From an uncultured Prevotellaceae bacterium (GTDB lineage Bacteria > Bacteroidota > Bacteroidia > Bacteroidales > Bacteroidaceae), in assembly GCA_947304115.1 (NCBI GenBank), contig CAMZAE010000001.1, forward strand, positions 62,001 to 126,000: a stretch of 64,000 nt of DNA. The letters are read 5' to 3'. The translations under genes were made by a program, and so were the position numbers. The first letter of the stretch is position 1. The number at the start of each line of letters is the position of its first letter. Shown here one piece after another: positions 47,862-56,192 of the stretch. Under the pieces are notes generated by a model. It saw nothing but the letters and a program-made list of their open reading frames with translations. It was not told the DNA's origin and did not search any database.

Positions 47862-48986
47862 TTAGTCTTCTACGCGCATTGGCATGAGGAGCATGAGCAC
47901 CTCATCCTCTGGATTGTCGTCGGCAGGGCGGATTACACCAGGACGGCTTGGGTCTGCCACTTCTATTTTGAGCATCTCGCTGTCAAGGATGCCAGCTATC
48001 TCAAGCAGGAAAGTACAGCTAAAGCCTATGCTGATGGGATTGCTCGCATATTCACACAGGATGAACTCCTCGGCACGGGTGGCGTATTCATTGTCCTGTC
48101 CCGTGAGCTTGATGTTGTTGTTAGCCAGCTCAAGTTTTACAAGGCCGCTGCTCTGGTTGCAGAACACGCTGACACGCTTCAAGGCGCTAATCAATGCAGA
48201 ACGGTCAACAATTGCCGAGAAAGGATTGTTCTCTGGGATAACAGCATTATAATTGGGATAGCGGCCTTCAATAAGACGGAAGTGCATCAGCATGTCGGCA
48301 GAAGCGATGGTAGCCTTTTCGTTGTCGAAAGCGATGGAGATGTTCTCATCGTCTTTGGTCAACACGGCCTTAAGGATGGCAGAAACCTTCTTCTGAAGAA
48401 TGAAGCCTGCCGTCAAACCGCTCTTGACGGTGCGGTTTGTGTTGCGAACCAGCTTGCGGCCATCGGTGCCTGCAAAGACGATGCTGTCTGGCTTGATGTC
48501 AACATAGATGCCATTCATCACGAGACGGATTTCATCGTTTGCCGTTGCAAACAAGCAACGATTGATACCATTTAGCAGGACACTGGCGGGCATCTCAATG
48601 CGGGTGGCGTCCTCGTCTACCGTCTTTGCCATTGGATAAGGTGCAGCATCCATTGCCATTACGACAAAAGAGCCGGAGTTGTGCACAACTTTCACTTCCT
48701 GCGTCTCTGGGTTGTAGCCAATATTCAAGGGCTGTTCAACCAGTTCCTTCATAGACTCGAGAAGCGTCTTTGCAGGAATGCAGAAGCGGGCATCGCTGCT
48801 CTGCTCAATGGCAGGGACGGTGGTGATGAAATACTTCTCGCTGTCGGAGGCCGTAATGGTAATCGTGCCACCTGCGACATCGAGCAGGAAACAATCCAGG
48901 ATGGGCATAGAGTTCTTGCTTGCCATCACCTTGCTGGCAGCAGTCAGACGGCCATAGAAAGCCGTGCTTGAAACTTTGAAATTCAT
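47862..48986 (-). CDS. dnaN: DNA polymerase III beta clamp
   Basis: The sliding clamp. ATG at 48986 (MNFKVSSTAFYGRLTAASKV) is preferred, since the upstream extension falls in the AT-rich leader; this gives 374 residues, the family length. Three clamp repeats are seen, with LLESMKELVEQPLNIGYNPE and IEGRYPNYNAVIPENNPFSA, and the tail ends VLMLLMPMRVED in place of the usual MPMR-L. A -7 box lies 46 bases upstream. Confidence 0.97.
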   Translation of the reverse strand: MNFKVSSTAFYGRLTAASKVMASKNSMPILDCFLLDVAGGTITITASDSEKYFITTVPAIEQSSDARFCIPAKTLLESMKELVEQPLNIGYNPETQEVKVVHNSGSFVVMAMDAAPYPMAKTVDEDATRIEMPASVLLNGINRCLFATANDEIRLVMNGIYVDIKPDSIVFAGTDGRKLVRNTNRTVKSGLTAGFILQKKVSAILKAVLTKDDENISIAFDNEKATIASADMLMHFRLIEGRYPNYNAVIPENNPFSAIVDRSALISALKRVSVFCNQSSGLVKLELANNNIKLTGQDNEYATRAEEFILCEYASNPISIGFSCTFLLEIAGILDSEMLKIEVADPSRPGVIRPADDNPEDEVLMLLMPMRVED

Positions 48987-49031
48987 AATATCTTTATTGT
49001 TTGGTAATTTACAATTCACAATTTAGCACTA

Positions 49032-49039
49032 CAAAGATA
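49032..49039 (-). promoter_or_regulatory. -7 box of dnaN
   Basis: Minus-strand TATCTTTG upstream of the clamp gene; an AT-rich repeat lies between it and the ATG. Confidence 0.7.
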
Positions 49040-49133
49040 TACTATTTTCGGGCCACGACAAAGAAAAGGGCAAAAAAATCAACCTAAACAAATAATTCTT
49101 AACTCATAACTCCCAATTCTTAATTAAATTTAG

Positions 49134-49141
49134 TACCTTTG
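49134..49141 (+). promoter_or_regulatory. -7 box of the DUF3127 gene
   Basis: TACCTTTG, 30 bases before the ATG, divergent from dnaN. Confidence 0.7.
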
Positions 49142-49170
49142 CACGCAAAATCACAAAAACAAATACAAAA

Positions 49171-49584
49171 ATGGAATTAACAGGAAAGATTATTGCCGAG
49201 TTTAATGAGCGCGGCGGAATAAGCAACAGGACAGGCAACGAGTGGAAGGCTAAATCATATGTGGTGGAAGTGCCGGGAGAGTTCCCGCGCAAGATGGTGT
49301 TCGATGTCTTTGGCGTTGACCGTCTGCAAACTTTCAACATACAAATAGGTGAAACGCTGACGGTTTTCTTCGACATTGACGCCCATGAATACAATGGCCG
49401 CTGGTTCAACGACATCCGCGCCTACCGTATCGACAGAGGCCAGAGTGCTCCGACAGCCACCCCGGAACAGGCCGCTGCCCCAACAACAGGAGAGGCAGCG
49501 CCAGTGGCAGCAGCTCCAGTGGTTGAGGATGCCGCTACAATTCCCTTTGAAGCATCATCCACGACAGACGACCTGCCATTCTGA
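49171..49584 (+). CDS. DUF3127 OB-fold protein with SSB-like acidic tip
   Basis: A 137-residue protein. The N-terminal 85 residues (MELTGKIIAEFNERGGIS, WKAKSYVVEVPGEFPRKMVF, GETLTVFFDIDAHEYNGRWF) form a predicted OB-fold of the DUF3127 family. A flexible Ala/Pro/Thr linker follows, and the protein ends SSTTDDLPF, the same kind of acidic tip (DDxPF) by which SSB recruits replication and repair proteins. It is divergent from dnaN. A role in single-stranded DNA metabolism is inferred from this architecture only. Confidence 0.82.
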   Translation: MELTGKIIAEFNERGGISNRTGNEWKAKSYVVEVPGEFPRKMVFDVFGVDRLQTFNIQIGETLTVFFDIDAHEYNGRWFNDIRAYRIDRGQSAPTATPEQAAAPTTGEAAPVAAAPVVEDAATIPFEASSTTDDLPF

Positions 49585-49620
49585 TTGCAGGTCCGGCAGT
49601 TAAGAGGCAGACACGAATAA

Positions 49621-49692
49621 GCTCCTGTAGTTCAACGAATAGAACGGAGGATTCCGGTTCCTCAAATCAGGGTTTGATTCCCTGCGGGAGTA
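49621..49692 (+). tRNA. tRNA-Arg (anticodon CCG)
   Basis: Folded by hand: acceptor GCTCCTG / CGGGAGT (two G-U pairs), D-stem GTTC / GAAC, anticodon stem GAGGA / TCCTC with loop TTCCGGT (anticodon CCG, decoding CGG), 4-nt variable loop AAAT, T-stem CAGGG / CCCTG with loop TTTGATT, discriminator A. CCA is not encoded, as is usual in this phylum. Positions 19 and 56 are A and T, instead of the near-universal G and C. A15 and T48 also match as a Levitt pair. It follows the DUF3127 gene by 36 bases. Confidence 0.92.
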
Positions 49693-49765
49693 CTTTTTCT
49701 CTTTTGCCTTTCTGCATCCTCAGCTTTCACTCTTATTTTATTGTTTGCACAATACCGCAAACTTT

Positions 49766-49843
49766 AATCGCAACCTGCGTTTGTACGGACGCAGGTTGCG
49801 ATTTTAGGAACGTAGGTTGCGTCTCTTAGGATGCAACCTGCGT
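49766..49843. repeat. CGCAACCTGCGT repeat cluster with 15-bp hairpin
   Basis: Perfect arms AATCGCAACCTGCGT (49766-49780) and 49789-49803 with an 8-nt loop, then two further copies of the 12-nt core at 49811 and 49832, in alternating orientation and about 21 nt apart. It may also terminate the tRNA transcript. Confidence 0.85.
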
Positions 49844-49866
49844 TTCAAGAATGTGTTTCTACGGGT

Positions 49867-49990
49867 TTACTTTTTCCACACAGGACGGATGCTTTGGCCA
49901 CAGTAGCGGTCCATGCTGTAAGTAAAGACGTTCCGTCGCGCCTGCCTGCTGCCGGGAGGAAGATGCTTTTGCCGTTTGTCTTGCTCGTTA
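49867..49990 (-). pseudogene. Relic of a FISUMP/lectin-like surface protein C-terminus
   Basis: On the minus strand, frame one reads TNGKSIFLPAAGRRDGTSLL and a second frame reads YSMDRYCGQSIRPVWKK then TAA. These match, from memory, two ends of the Fib_succ_major-type domain of Bacteroidales surface proteins (NGKSIFLPAAG...GTSL...GQSVRPV). The middle is missing and the frame is shifted, so this is a decayed, internally deleted remnant. A TATCTTTG at 50003-50010 lies just upstream. Confidence 0.5.
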
Positions 49991-50002
49991 TCGTTCTGCC
50001 TA

Positions 50003-50010
50003 CAAAGATA
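50003..50010 (-). promoter_or_regulatory. Possible -7 box next to the relic
   Basis: Minus-strand TATCTTTG directed at the relic gene; no intact gene is downstream of it. The rest of 49693-50084 holds the repeat cluster at 49766-49843, the relic and no gene. Confidence 0.4.
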
Positions 50011-50084
50011 CGATTTAATGAACGAAATGCAAAAGGAAAGCATGTTTTTCTTTCCTTTTCCAGGCTATGGCCCTCTTTTGGCAC

Positions 50085-51284
50085 CTACTTATTATTCCAT
50101 ATTATATTTATACGGCGGCGGATAACTAATGCATTGGCAAGGCTGACTATTGCGAAGAGGACGATGCCGAGCAGGACGGCGGGCAGAATGCTTCCGTCTT
50201 GCATTTGTGGAAAGACGCTCCAAAGCTGCTGCATATAAAGCGAGCGCAAAAGGCAAAGACCGCCTATTGCAAGCAACAGAACCGTCGCGTTCATGCCGAT
50301 GGTCAGCAACTGATAAGGCAAGGCGACGCGGGCGGGGCTGTAGCCGATGAGCAGGAGCGTCCGCATCTTCTCGGTGTTCTTCTCGACAAGCAAATATATC
50401 GAGAGCATGAGGATGTAGAAGCTGAGCATGCTGATGAGCAGGCCCACCAGCATGACGATGCCCGATACGAGGCGCAGGAAGAAGGTCATGCGCCCGGCAT
50501 CGAGCTTGTCGTCCTCCATTTCGTAGCCCTTCTCGTTGATATAGTTCACGATGGCATCGTCGGCAGGATTCTTCACTTCGAGGATGATGCGCGAAGGCTC
50601 GGTGTCTGCCTCTGGCGCATAACGTGCATTGCTCCATCGGATGAAGCTCTCAGGCACGAGAATCGTGTTGAGTCTCGTACTGAAGCCTATCACGCGGCCT
50701 TTGATGTATTCGTTCAAGCCGTTGCCTCGCATCATTATCGTCATCTCGACCATCCCCACGACGCCCTCCGAAATTTTTGGTAGGTTCTGGCTCTGGGCAA
50801 AGCCGAAGTTGTAGATGGCAAGGTAGGTGCGCGGCAGGATGATAGGCACCACGTCGTCGCCCTCGTTGAAGTGCCATTTGCTGAGATCAACATCAACAAA
50901 GGCATCAGGCACGCTCTCGAAGAACATCTCCGTACCGAACTGCGCCACGCCATTGATGCCCATGCTGCATGCCACCTTGTACTGGCTGGCGGTAAAAGCA
51001 CCGACATTCTTTGCGAAGGGCTGTGCCTTGAGGTCGTTCATTTCCTTCTGCGAGAAGGTGCTGACACTACCCAAGCCTATGGTGTTGAGGGCAGAGATAC
51101 GCTTGCAGAGGATAAGATAGTCGGGACGGATGAAGCCGTCCTCCTCGGAGAAGATGGGCTTGACATCACGGTAGAACTGCAAGCTGAGCAGCACGATGAG
51201 CATACCCAAAAGGTTGGCAAGGAAGAAGCCTGCGAGCTGCGGCAGGCTAATGTGCCTACGAAGGAGTTTCCAAACAAGTTTCAT
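50085..51284 (-). CDS. FtsX-type ABC transporter permease
   Basis: A 399-residue inner-membrane protein with one N-terminal transmembrane helix (residues about 18-38), a large extracytoplasmic domain (about 40-270) and three C-terminal helices (LVSGIVMLVGLLISMLSFYI and two more). This is the MacB/FtsX topology. Substrate unknown; such systems often act on lipoproteins, peptides or the envelope. Its ATG overlaps the ATPase gene by 4 bases. Confidence 0.85.
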   Translation of the reverse strand: MKLVWKLLRRHISLPQLAGFFLANLLGMLIVLLSLQFYRDVKPIFSEEDGFIRPDYLILCKRISALNTIGLGSVSTFSQKEMNDLKAQPFAKNVGAFTASQYKVACSMGINGVAQFGTEMFFESVPDAFVDVDLSKWHFNEGDDVVPIILPRTYLAIYNFGFAQSQNLPKISEGVVGMVEMTIMMRGNGLNEYIKGRVIGFSTRLNTILVPESFIRWSNARYAPEADTEPSRIILEVKNPADDAIVNYINEKGYEMEDDKLDAGRMTFFLRLVSGIVMLVGLLISMLSFYILMLSIYLLVEKNTEKMRTLLLIGYSPARVALPYQLLTIGMNATVLLLAIGGLCLLRSLYMQQLWSVFPQMQDGSILPAVLLGIVLFAIVSLANALVIRRRINIIWNNK

Positions 51285-51925
51285 AGGCTAAAGGTTTTAT
51301 CGTACGGCAGCGTCATGTGCTTGCCAATACTGGTGATGATAATGCCGGCGCCTTGGCGACGGGCTTCCTTGGTCATAATGTCGGCCATCGTCTGGGAGTT
51401 TGCTTCGTCGAGGTGCGAGATGGGTTCGTCGGCAAGCAGGAAGTCGAAGGGCTGCACGAGGGCGCGTATCATGGCGACGCGCTGCTGCTGGCCAAAGCTC
51501 ATCAGGCGGACAGGCGACTGCATCTTGTCGGCAATGCCGAGTGCCTCGAACCATGCCTCGATCTCCTTACTTGTCTTGAAGTGCGTCAGGCTGTTCTTTA
51601 TCTCGACGTTCTCCAGCGCTGTGAGTTCGGGAAAGAGTCGCAACTCCTGGAAAAGCAGACTGATGTGCCTTTGGCGAAGCAGTGTCCAATCGGCTGTCTT
51701 TAGTTCATGGCTATCTTTGTCATCAAAGAGAATCCTGCCGTCGAAGTCCCGCCGATAGCCGATGATGAAGCTGCAGAGCGAACTCTTGCCTATGCCGCTG
51801 CTGGCTTCTATGAGGTAGGTCTTGCCACGCTCAATGGTGACTTGCCTGCGCCAGATGTCGCTCTTTATGTCCGTCCTTTGCAGAAAGACCTGCGGCAAAG
51901 TGTTGTCGAGAGTAATGGCGTTCAT
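51281..51925 (-). CDS. ABC transporter ATP-binding protein
   Basis: A 214-residue ATPase. Walker A ASSGIGKSS near residue 41, signature LMSFGQQQRVAMIRAL (LSGGQ reads MSFGQ) near residue 140, and Walker B FLLADEPISHLD near residue 160. It overlaps both neighbours by 4 bases, so the three genes form one operon. Confidence 0.9.
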   Translation of the reverse strand: MNAITLDNTLPQVFLQRTDIKSDIWRRQVTIERGKTYLIEASSGIGKSSLCSFIIGYRRDFDGRILFDDKDSHELKTADWTLLRQRHISLLFQELRLFPELTALENVEIKNSLTHFKTSKEIEAWFEALGIADKMQSPVRLMSFGQQQRVAMIRALVQPFDFLLADEPISHLDEANSQTMADIMTKEARRQGAGIIITSIGKHMTLPYDKTFSL

Positions 51926-53292
51926 TTCTTATCACCAGTCATAAGAGACCACAAGTTCTGGACAATTTCCTTGACAGGCTTGTTTGTCTGGATGCTCAGT
52001 TCCATGCCTTGAGGCGAGTCGGAAGTAAGGGTAATGCACTCGAAAGCGTCGGTTATCTCGCGCACTTGCGGCAATGCCTTGAGCATGATGGCAACAGCAG
52101 GATAGATCTCGATAATCTGTCCGACGTCGAGCGATGCACTCAGATATTTGCCCTTAGCGGCTTTCTGGAAGTCATTGTCTTCTGCATCCAGAAAAGTCTT
52201 GTCCGCCAGTCCTGTATTTGAGGCGATGTAGAGACGGCCTTCGCGGACGCCAAAGAAGACCTCCACACCCTCCTGTCGGATGAAGAAATCCGTCTTGTTG
52301 CGCCTGCCCACTTGCCAATCGTCGCTATTGGCAAGGAAGTCCGTATTGGCAAGCGTTGCAGCAAACAGGAAGTCGGGATGCTTGAAGTCGGCCTTGGGCA
52401 CAGCAAGCATTACGTCGCCATCAATGGCTTTTATCATCAAATCGGCATCAACGCACATATTCAAGGCCAGGAGAGCGGAACGTAATTCCGGCACTTTCCG
52501 CAAATGCGGCAGAAGCTCCTCGCCTTTCATATTGGCACAAAGCCAGAAAAAAGGCTTCTCGGATTGCATAGTTGCGAGAGTGCCTTTGATAGGAGAAAGA
52601 GGCAGAGAGAGATTCTCTACGCCTTCCACTTTCGTTGAAAGCGCGATTGCCTTCTCGTCTATCCGAAGGGCAGCATCAAGAAAAGCCTTGGAGAGGTCAG
52701 CATCGGCAGGAAAAGACCTGGCATACTCTTTTGGCAGATTGCAGAAGGAAGTACTCAGCCTCAGCACACCTTCCTGCTGCAAAACTTTCTCGATGACAGG
52801 CACATCCTGCTTGCTCTGCGACATCAGCTTCACCATTTCGCTCCGCAAGGCATCCTGTCCTGTTGCTGAAACATGGCCGCAAAGCAGCAGCTTGTCCTTG
52901 TCGATACAGCCAATGCTGCTCTTGTTGACAACCCATTGAAAGCCCTCTTGCTCCTCGCTGGCATAGCCAAAGAAAGAGAAAGCCTTCAACAGCTTTTCCA
53001 CATCGTGGACGTTCAATGCAATGCCTGAAAGTCCGCTCTCCGAAGCAAAGGCATAGGCAGGCTTCGAGAGGTCGATACCTTCCACTACATCCTCTAGGTT
53101 TTGAACAAGCTTACCAGCTTTGGATGGGTTAAATCCCAAATCCTCAAAGAAATCCGCAGGCTCAAACACAGCGACAGCCGTTACATCTTTGGGCAGGACA
53201 TTTCGGGCTTTGTCATTGTCCCGCAAGAAACACCAAGCCACAGCCGCTCCGATGAACAGCAGACATAAGAAGGCAATTGCAAGTCTCTTCAT
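51922..53292 (-). CDS. Membrane-anchored protein of unknown function (DUF4836-like)
   Basis: A 456-residue protein with an N-terminal transmembrane segment or uncleaved signal (MKRLAIAFLCLLFIGAAVAW) and a large exported domain beginning VLPKDVTAVAVFEPADFFED. The two-lobed pattern (first half and ADADLMIKAIDGDVMLAVP in the second) is similar, from memory, to DUF4836 proteins of Bacteroidetes. No known catalytic motif is seen. First gene of an operon with the ABC ATPase and permease, so it may be an accessory or substrate-side protein. Confidence 0.65.
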   Translation of the reverse strand: MKRLAIAFLCLLFIGAAVAWCFLRDNDKARNVLPKDVTAVAVFEPADFFEDLGFNPSKAGKLVQNLEDVVEGIDLSKPAYAFASESGLSGIALNVHDVEKLLKAFSFFGYASEEQEGFQWVVNKSSIGCIDKDKLLLCGHVSATGQDALRSEMVKLMSQSKQDVPVIEKVLQQEGVLRLSTSFCNLPKEYARSFPADADLSKAFLDAALRIDEKAIALSTKVEGVENLSLPLSPIKGTLATMQSEKPFFWLCANMKGEELLPHLRKVPELRSALLALNMCVDADLMIKAIDGDVMLAVPKADFKHPDFLFAATLANTDFLANSDDWQVGRRNKTDFFIRQEGVEVFFGVREGRLYIASNTGLADKTFLDAEDNDFQKAAKGKYLSASLDVGQIIEIYPAVAIMLKALPQVREITDAFECITLTSDSPQGMELSIQTNKPVKEIVQNLWSLMTGDKK

Positions 53293-53319
53293 ATTATATA
53301 TATATTATCTTAAATCTCA

Positions 53320-53345
53320 AAAAGGAACCCTTACGAGTTCCTTTT
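53320..53345 (-). terminator. Terminator of the 132-residue protein gene
   Basis: 9-bp arms AAAAGGAAC and GTTCCTTTT with an 8-nt loop, 11 bases past the stop on the minus strand and followed there by a T. Confidence 0.8.
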
Positions 53346-53355
53346 ATCCTTAAAA

Positions 53356-53754
53356 TTAAATGGAGCCATTCTCCTTGTGATATTCCTCAACCAGATTAGC
53401 TATTTCATCTGGACTATAATCCAGACTGTCAACACGGATGTTAAACGGGCTGCCATCCTGCTTCATTGAATGTTGCATACCAAACTTGATGACCTTGCTG
53501 CTGCAAGCATCAATATATAACTGAGGATTCTTAACCACAGGGATTACGCCTGAGCCAAGATCATCCTTGATGAACTTGAACTCTGTGATTTCAGTCCAGG
53601 GAATGGTCGTGTACTCTTTCTTTGAATTGTAGAGAAAAACCAACGCTGATGGTGTGAGACTAATTTGAGGTTGGTCAACGTCCATGCGCCATAGATACTT
53701 GTTAATAAGGCGTTTTAATCCTTTCACCTTAATGTTGATTGTTTCTGTCTTCAT
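53356..53754 (-). CDS. Conserved hypothetical protein, PH-like fold possible
   Basis: A 132-residue soluble protein not recognised with confidence. ITLTPSALVFLY-type strands (here QISLTPSALVFLYNSKKEY), TTIPWTEITEFKFIKDD and LYIDACSSKVIKFGMQ resemble the beta-rich PH-like domains found in small bacterial STM3941-type proteins. It has its own promoter and a terminator, so it is monocistronic. Function unknown. Confidence 0.7.
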   Translation of the reverse strand: MKTETINIKVKGLKRLINKYLWRMDVDQPQISLTPSALVFLYNSKKEYTTIPWTEITEFKFIKDDLGSGVIPVVKNPQLYIDACSSKVIKFGMQHSMKQDGSPFNIRVDSLDYSPDEIANLVEEYHKENGSI

Positions 53755-53804
53755 AAGTTAAAAGATTTAATGAATAATCTGTCTGTTTTGTTGGTTTTGT
53801 GCTA

Positions 53805-53812
53805 CAAATATA
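53805..53812 (-). promoter_or_regulatory. -7 box of the 132-residue protein gene
   Basis: Minus-strand TATATTTG, 51 bases before the ATG. Confidence 0.65.
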
Positions 53813-53920
53813 TGACTTTTAGGGCAAAACGCCAAATATCATTCAAAGTTTTTAGATATGCACAGAAATAAAAATTGATAATTTGAGAGGAATTTATTTG
53901 CAGCCTTGCCTCTTTCTTTG

Positions 53921-53928
53921 TATTTTTG
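53921..53928 (+). promoter_or_regulatory. -7 box of the DUF1846 gene
   Basis: TATTTTTG, 36 bases before the ATG at 53964; a 6-codon frame (MNMVSA) lies in the leader at 53938-53958. Confidence 0.6.
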
Positions 53929-53963
53929 CAGTCAAAATGAATATGGTAAGTGCATAAATAGCT

Positions 53964-55427
53964 ATGAAGTACGGTTTCGACAACGACAAATACATCTCCA
54001 TCCAGTCACAGCATATACAGGAACGTATTGCGAAATTCTCAGGGAAACTTTATCTGGAGCTTGGCGGCAAGCTTTTCGACGACTATCATGCGTGCCGCGT
54101 CCTGCCAGGTTTTCAGCCGGACAGCAAGCTTCGGATGTTCCAGCAATTGAGTTCGAGTGCGGAGATTGTGATTGTAATCAGTGCTCTTGACATCGAGAAG
54201 AACAAGGTGCGGCAGGATTTGGGCATCACCTACGACGAGGATGTGCTTCGCCTTCGCACGGAGTTCCAGAAACGGGGCTTTCTGGTAAACGGCGTTGTCA
54301 TTACACACTATAACGGCCAGGGGAGTGCGGCAATCTACCGCAGACGCTTGGAGAACCTGGGCATCCGCGCCTACTATCACTATAACATTGAAGGTTATCC
54401 GAATAACGTTGCCCTGATTAACTCTGAAGATGGTTTCGGGCGTAACGATTATGTGGAGACGACGCGACCGCTTGTGATTGTGACAGCGCCTGGTCCTGGA
54501 AGCGGGAAAATGGCAGTATGCCTAAGCCAGTTGTACCAGGAGCGCAAACGAGGCGTGGAGGCTGGCTATGCGAAGTTCGAGACATTCCCTGTCTGGAATC
54601 TCCCGCTAAAGCATCCTGTGAACATTGCCTACGAAGCTGCGACAGCGGACTTGGGTGATGTGAACATGATTGACCCGTTCCACATGGACGCTTATAACGA
54701 GGTTGCCATCAACTACAATAGGGATGTGGAGATTTTCCCTGTCTTGAACACGCTTTTCGAGGGCATCTACGGTGAGTGCCCTTATAAGTCTCCGACGGAT
54801 ATGGGTGTGAACATGGTAGGTTTTTGCATCTGCGACGACGACATTTGCCGACAGGCAGGAAAAGACGAGATAATACGTCGCTACTACACAGCCTTGAACC
54901 AAATGGCAACCGGAGCCTGCAGCGAAGCGGAGGTGAACAAGATAGACCTTTTGCTCAAGCAGGCAAAAATCAGCACCGACGACCGCCGCGTCACAGTAGA
55001 GGCACGTCTGCGCAAGGAGGAGTCTGGTGTGCCATCCTCTGCCATTGAACTTGAAGACGGCACGATAATCACAGCCGCCTCATCTCCGTTGCTTGGCACA
55101 TCTGCCTCACTACTGCTCAATGCGACAAAGCATCTGGCAGGAATTGACCACGGGCTAAAACTTATCTCACAGGACTTCATAGAACCCATCCAACGCACGA
55201 AGATTGAATACCTTGGCGGCCACAACCCGCGTCTGCACACAGATGAGGTGTTGGTTGCCCTGTCTGTCTTAAGCCGTCAGGACGAGAACTGCCGCCGTGC
55301 CCTTGCCCAACTGCCGAGCCTGTCTGGACTGCAAGCCCACACCACCATCATGCTGGGCGAAGTTGACCGCAAGATATTCAAGAAACTGGGCGTTGACTTA
55401 ACCTGCGACCCTGTCAGAAAAGGGTAG
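53964..55427 (+). CDS. DUF1846 family protein
   Basis: A 487-residue cytoplasmic protein matching the DUF1846 family in full: MKYGFDNDKYISIQSQHIQE, AKFSGKLYLELGGKLFDDYH near residue 25, TTRPLVIVTAPGPGSGKMAV near residue 173 (a P-loop-like motif), ETFPVWNLPLKHPVN, and YLGGHNPRLHTDEVLVALSV near the end. Length is normal. Function is not established as far as I know. It is convergent with rsmE. Confidence 0.92.
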   Translation: MKYGFDNDKYISIQSQHIQERIAKFSGKLYLELGGKLFDDYHACRVLPGFQPDSKLRMFQQLSSSAEIVIVISALDIEKNKVRQDLGITYDEDVLRLRTEFQKRGFLVNGVVITHYNGQGSAAIYRRRLENLGIRAYYHYNIEGYPNNVALINSEDGFGRNDYVETTRPLVIVTAPGPGSGKMAVCLSQLYQERKRGVEAGYAKFETFPVWNLPLKHPVNIAYEAATADLGDVNMIDPFHMDAYNEVAINYNRDVEIFPVLNTLFEGIYGECPYKSPTDMGVNMVGFCICDDDICRQAGKDEIIRRYYTALNQMATGACSEAEVNKIDLLLKQAKISTDDRRVTVEARLRKEESGVPSSAIELEDGTIITAASSPLLGTSASLLLNATKHLAGIDHGLKLISQDFIEPIQRTKIEYLGGHNPRLHTDEVLVALSVLSRQDENCRRALAQLPSLSGLQAHTTIMLGEVDRKIFKKLGVDLTCDPVRKG

Positions 55428-55447
55428 CCCTTCCTTGTCGGAGAGGA

Positions 55448-56182
55448 CTATGGCAGGGCATTCTTCAGTTGCATCATGTGGACTGCAACAAGGGCTGCTG
55501 TCTCTGTCCTTAGCCGGCTTCTTCCCAAGGAGACGCTTTGGTATCCGTTCTGAAGAGCCAACTTCACTTCGTCGATACTGAAGTCTCCCTCTGGACCAAT
55601 CAGCACAGTCGTTGGCACTCCTGGACGCAGGACATCGAAAAGAAGCCCCCCTCCAACCTCCCCACGGGGAGGGAGGCTTTTATCATCATAGCAATGGCAG
55701 ATGAACTTGTCGCCTTCTCGCTCTTGCTTGATGAAGTCGCGGAACTTCTTCATGCCGTTTAATTGAGGTTTATACTCTTTGTGGCTCTGCTTCATTGCCG
55801 AGATGAGGATTTTATCAATGCGTTCTTCTTTTACCACTCGCCTTTCGCAGAACTGGCAGTCGAGGAAAGAGAGTTCGTCGAAACCAATCTCTGTGGCTTT
55901 CTCGGCGAACCACTCCACCCTGTCCATCAGCTTCGTCGGCGCCATTGCCAGATGCAAATGCCCTTGCCATGCAGGTTGTTGAGGCAGTGTCTCTTCTATG
56001 TGATAGAGGCAGCGATGCCCTGTGGCGGCTGTAATGGTGGCACGATAGAATGTTCCGCAGCCATCCATCAGCCACATCTCATCGCCTACCCCAAGACGAA
56101 GCACCTTTACTGCATGATGGGCTTCTTCTTGAGGCAACTCGCCATTGATTAGCGGAGCATAAAAGAAACGCTCTTCTTTCAT
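55448..56182 (-). CDS. rsmE: 16S rRNA m3U1498 methyltransferase
   Basis: RsmE methylates U1498 of 16S rRNA. The 244-residue SPOUT protein has an N-terminal PUA-like part (EAHHAVKVLRLGVGDEMWLM) and the knot with LIGPEGDFSIDEVKLA and SVSLGRSRLRTETA. A GC-rich palindromic element (55643-55680) is read in frame as KSLPPRGEVGGGL, after CHCYDD and before LRPGVPTTVLIGPEG, i.e. just ahead of the SAM-binding knot. It is followed upstream by the nucleoside permease (10 bases). Confidence 0.95.
   Translation of the reverse strand: MKEERFFYAPLINGELPQEEAHHAVKVLRLGVGDEMWLMDGCGTFYRATITAATGHRCLYHIEETLPQQPAWQGHLHLAMAPTKLMDRVEWFAEKATEIGFDELSFLDCQFCERRVVKEERIDKILISAMKQSHKEYKPQLNGMKKFRDFIKQEREGDKFICHCYDDKSLPPRGEVGGGLLFDVLRPGVPTTVLIGPEGDFSIDEVKLALQNGYQSVSLGRSRLRTETAALVAVHMMQLKNALP
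55643..55680. repeat. GC-rich palindromic element in rsmE
   Basis: GCCCCCCTCCAACC then TCCCCACGGGGAGGGAGGC; read in frame on the minus strand. Confidence 0.88.
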
Positions 56183-56192
56183 GGAAGATTCA

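Noticed and set aside
49845-50084. A 79-codon minus-strand frame read as an intact gene
   Set aside because: Only part resembles a known domain and the match continues in another frame, so it is treated as a relic.
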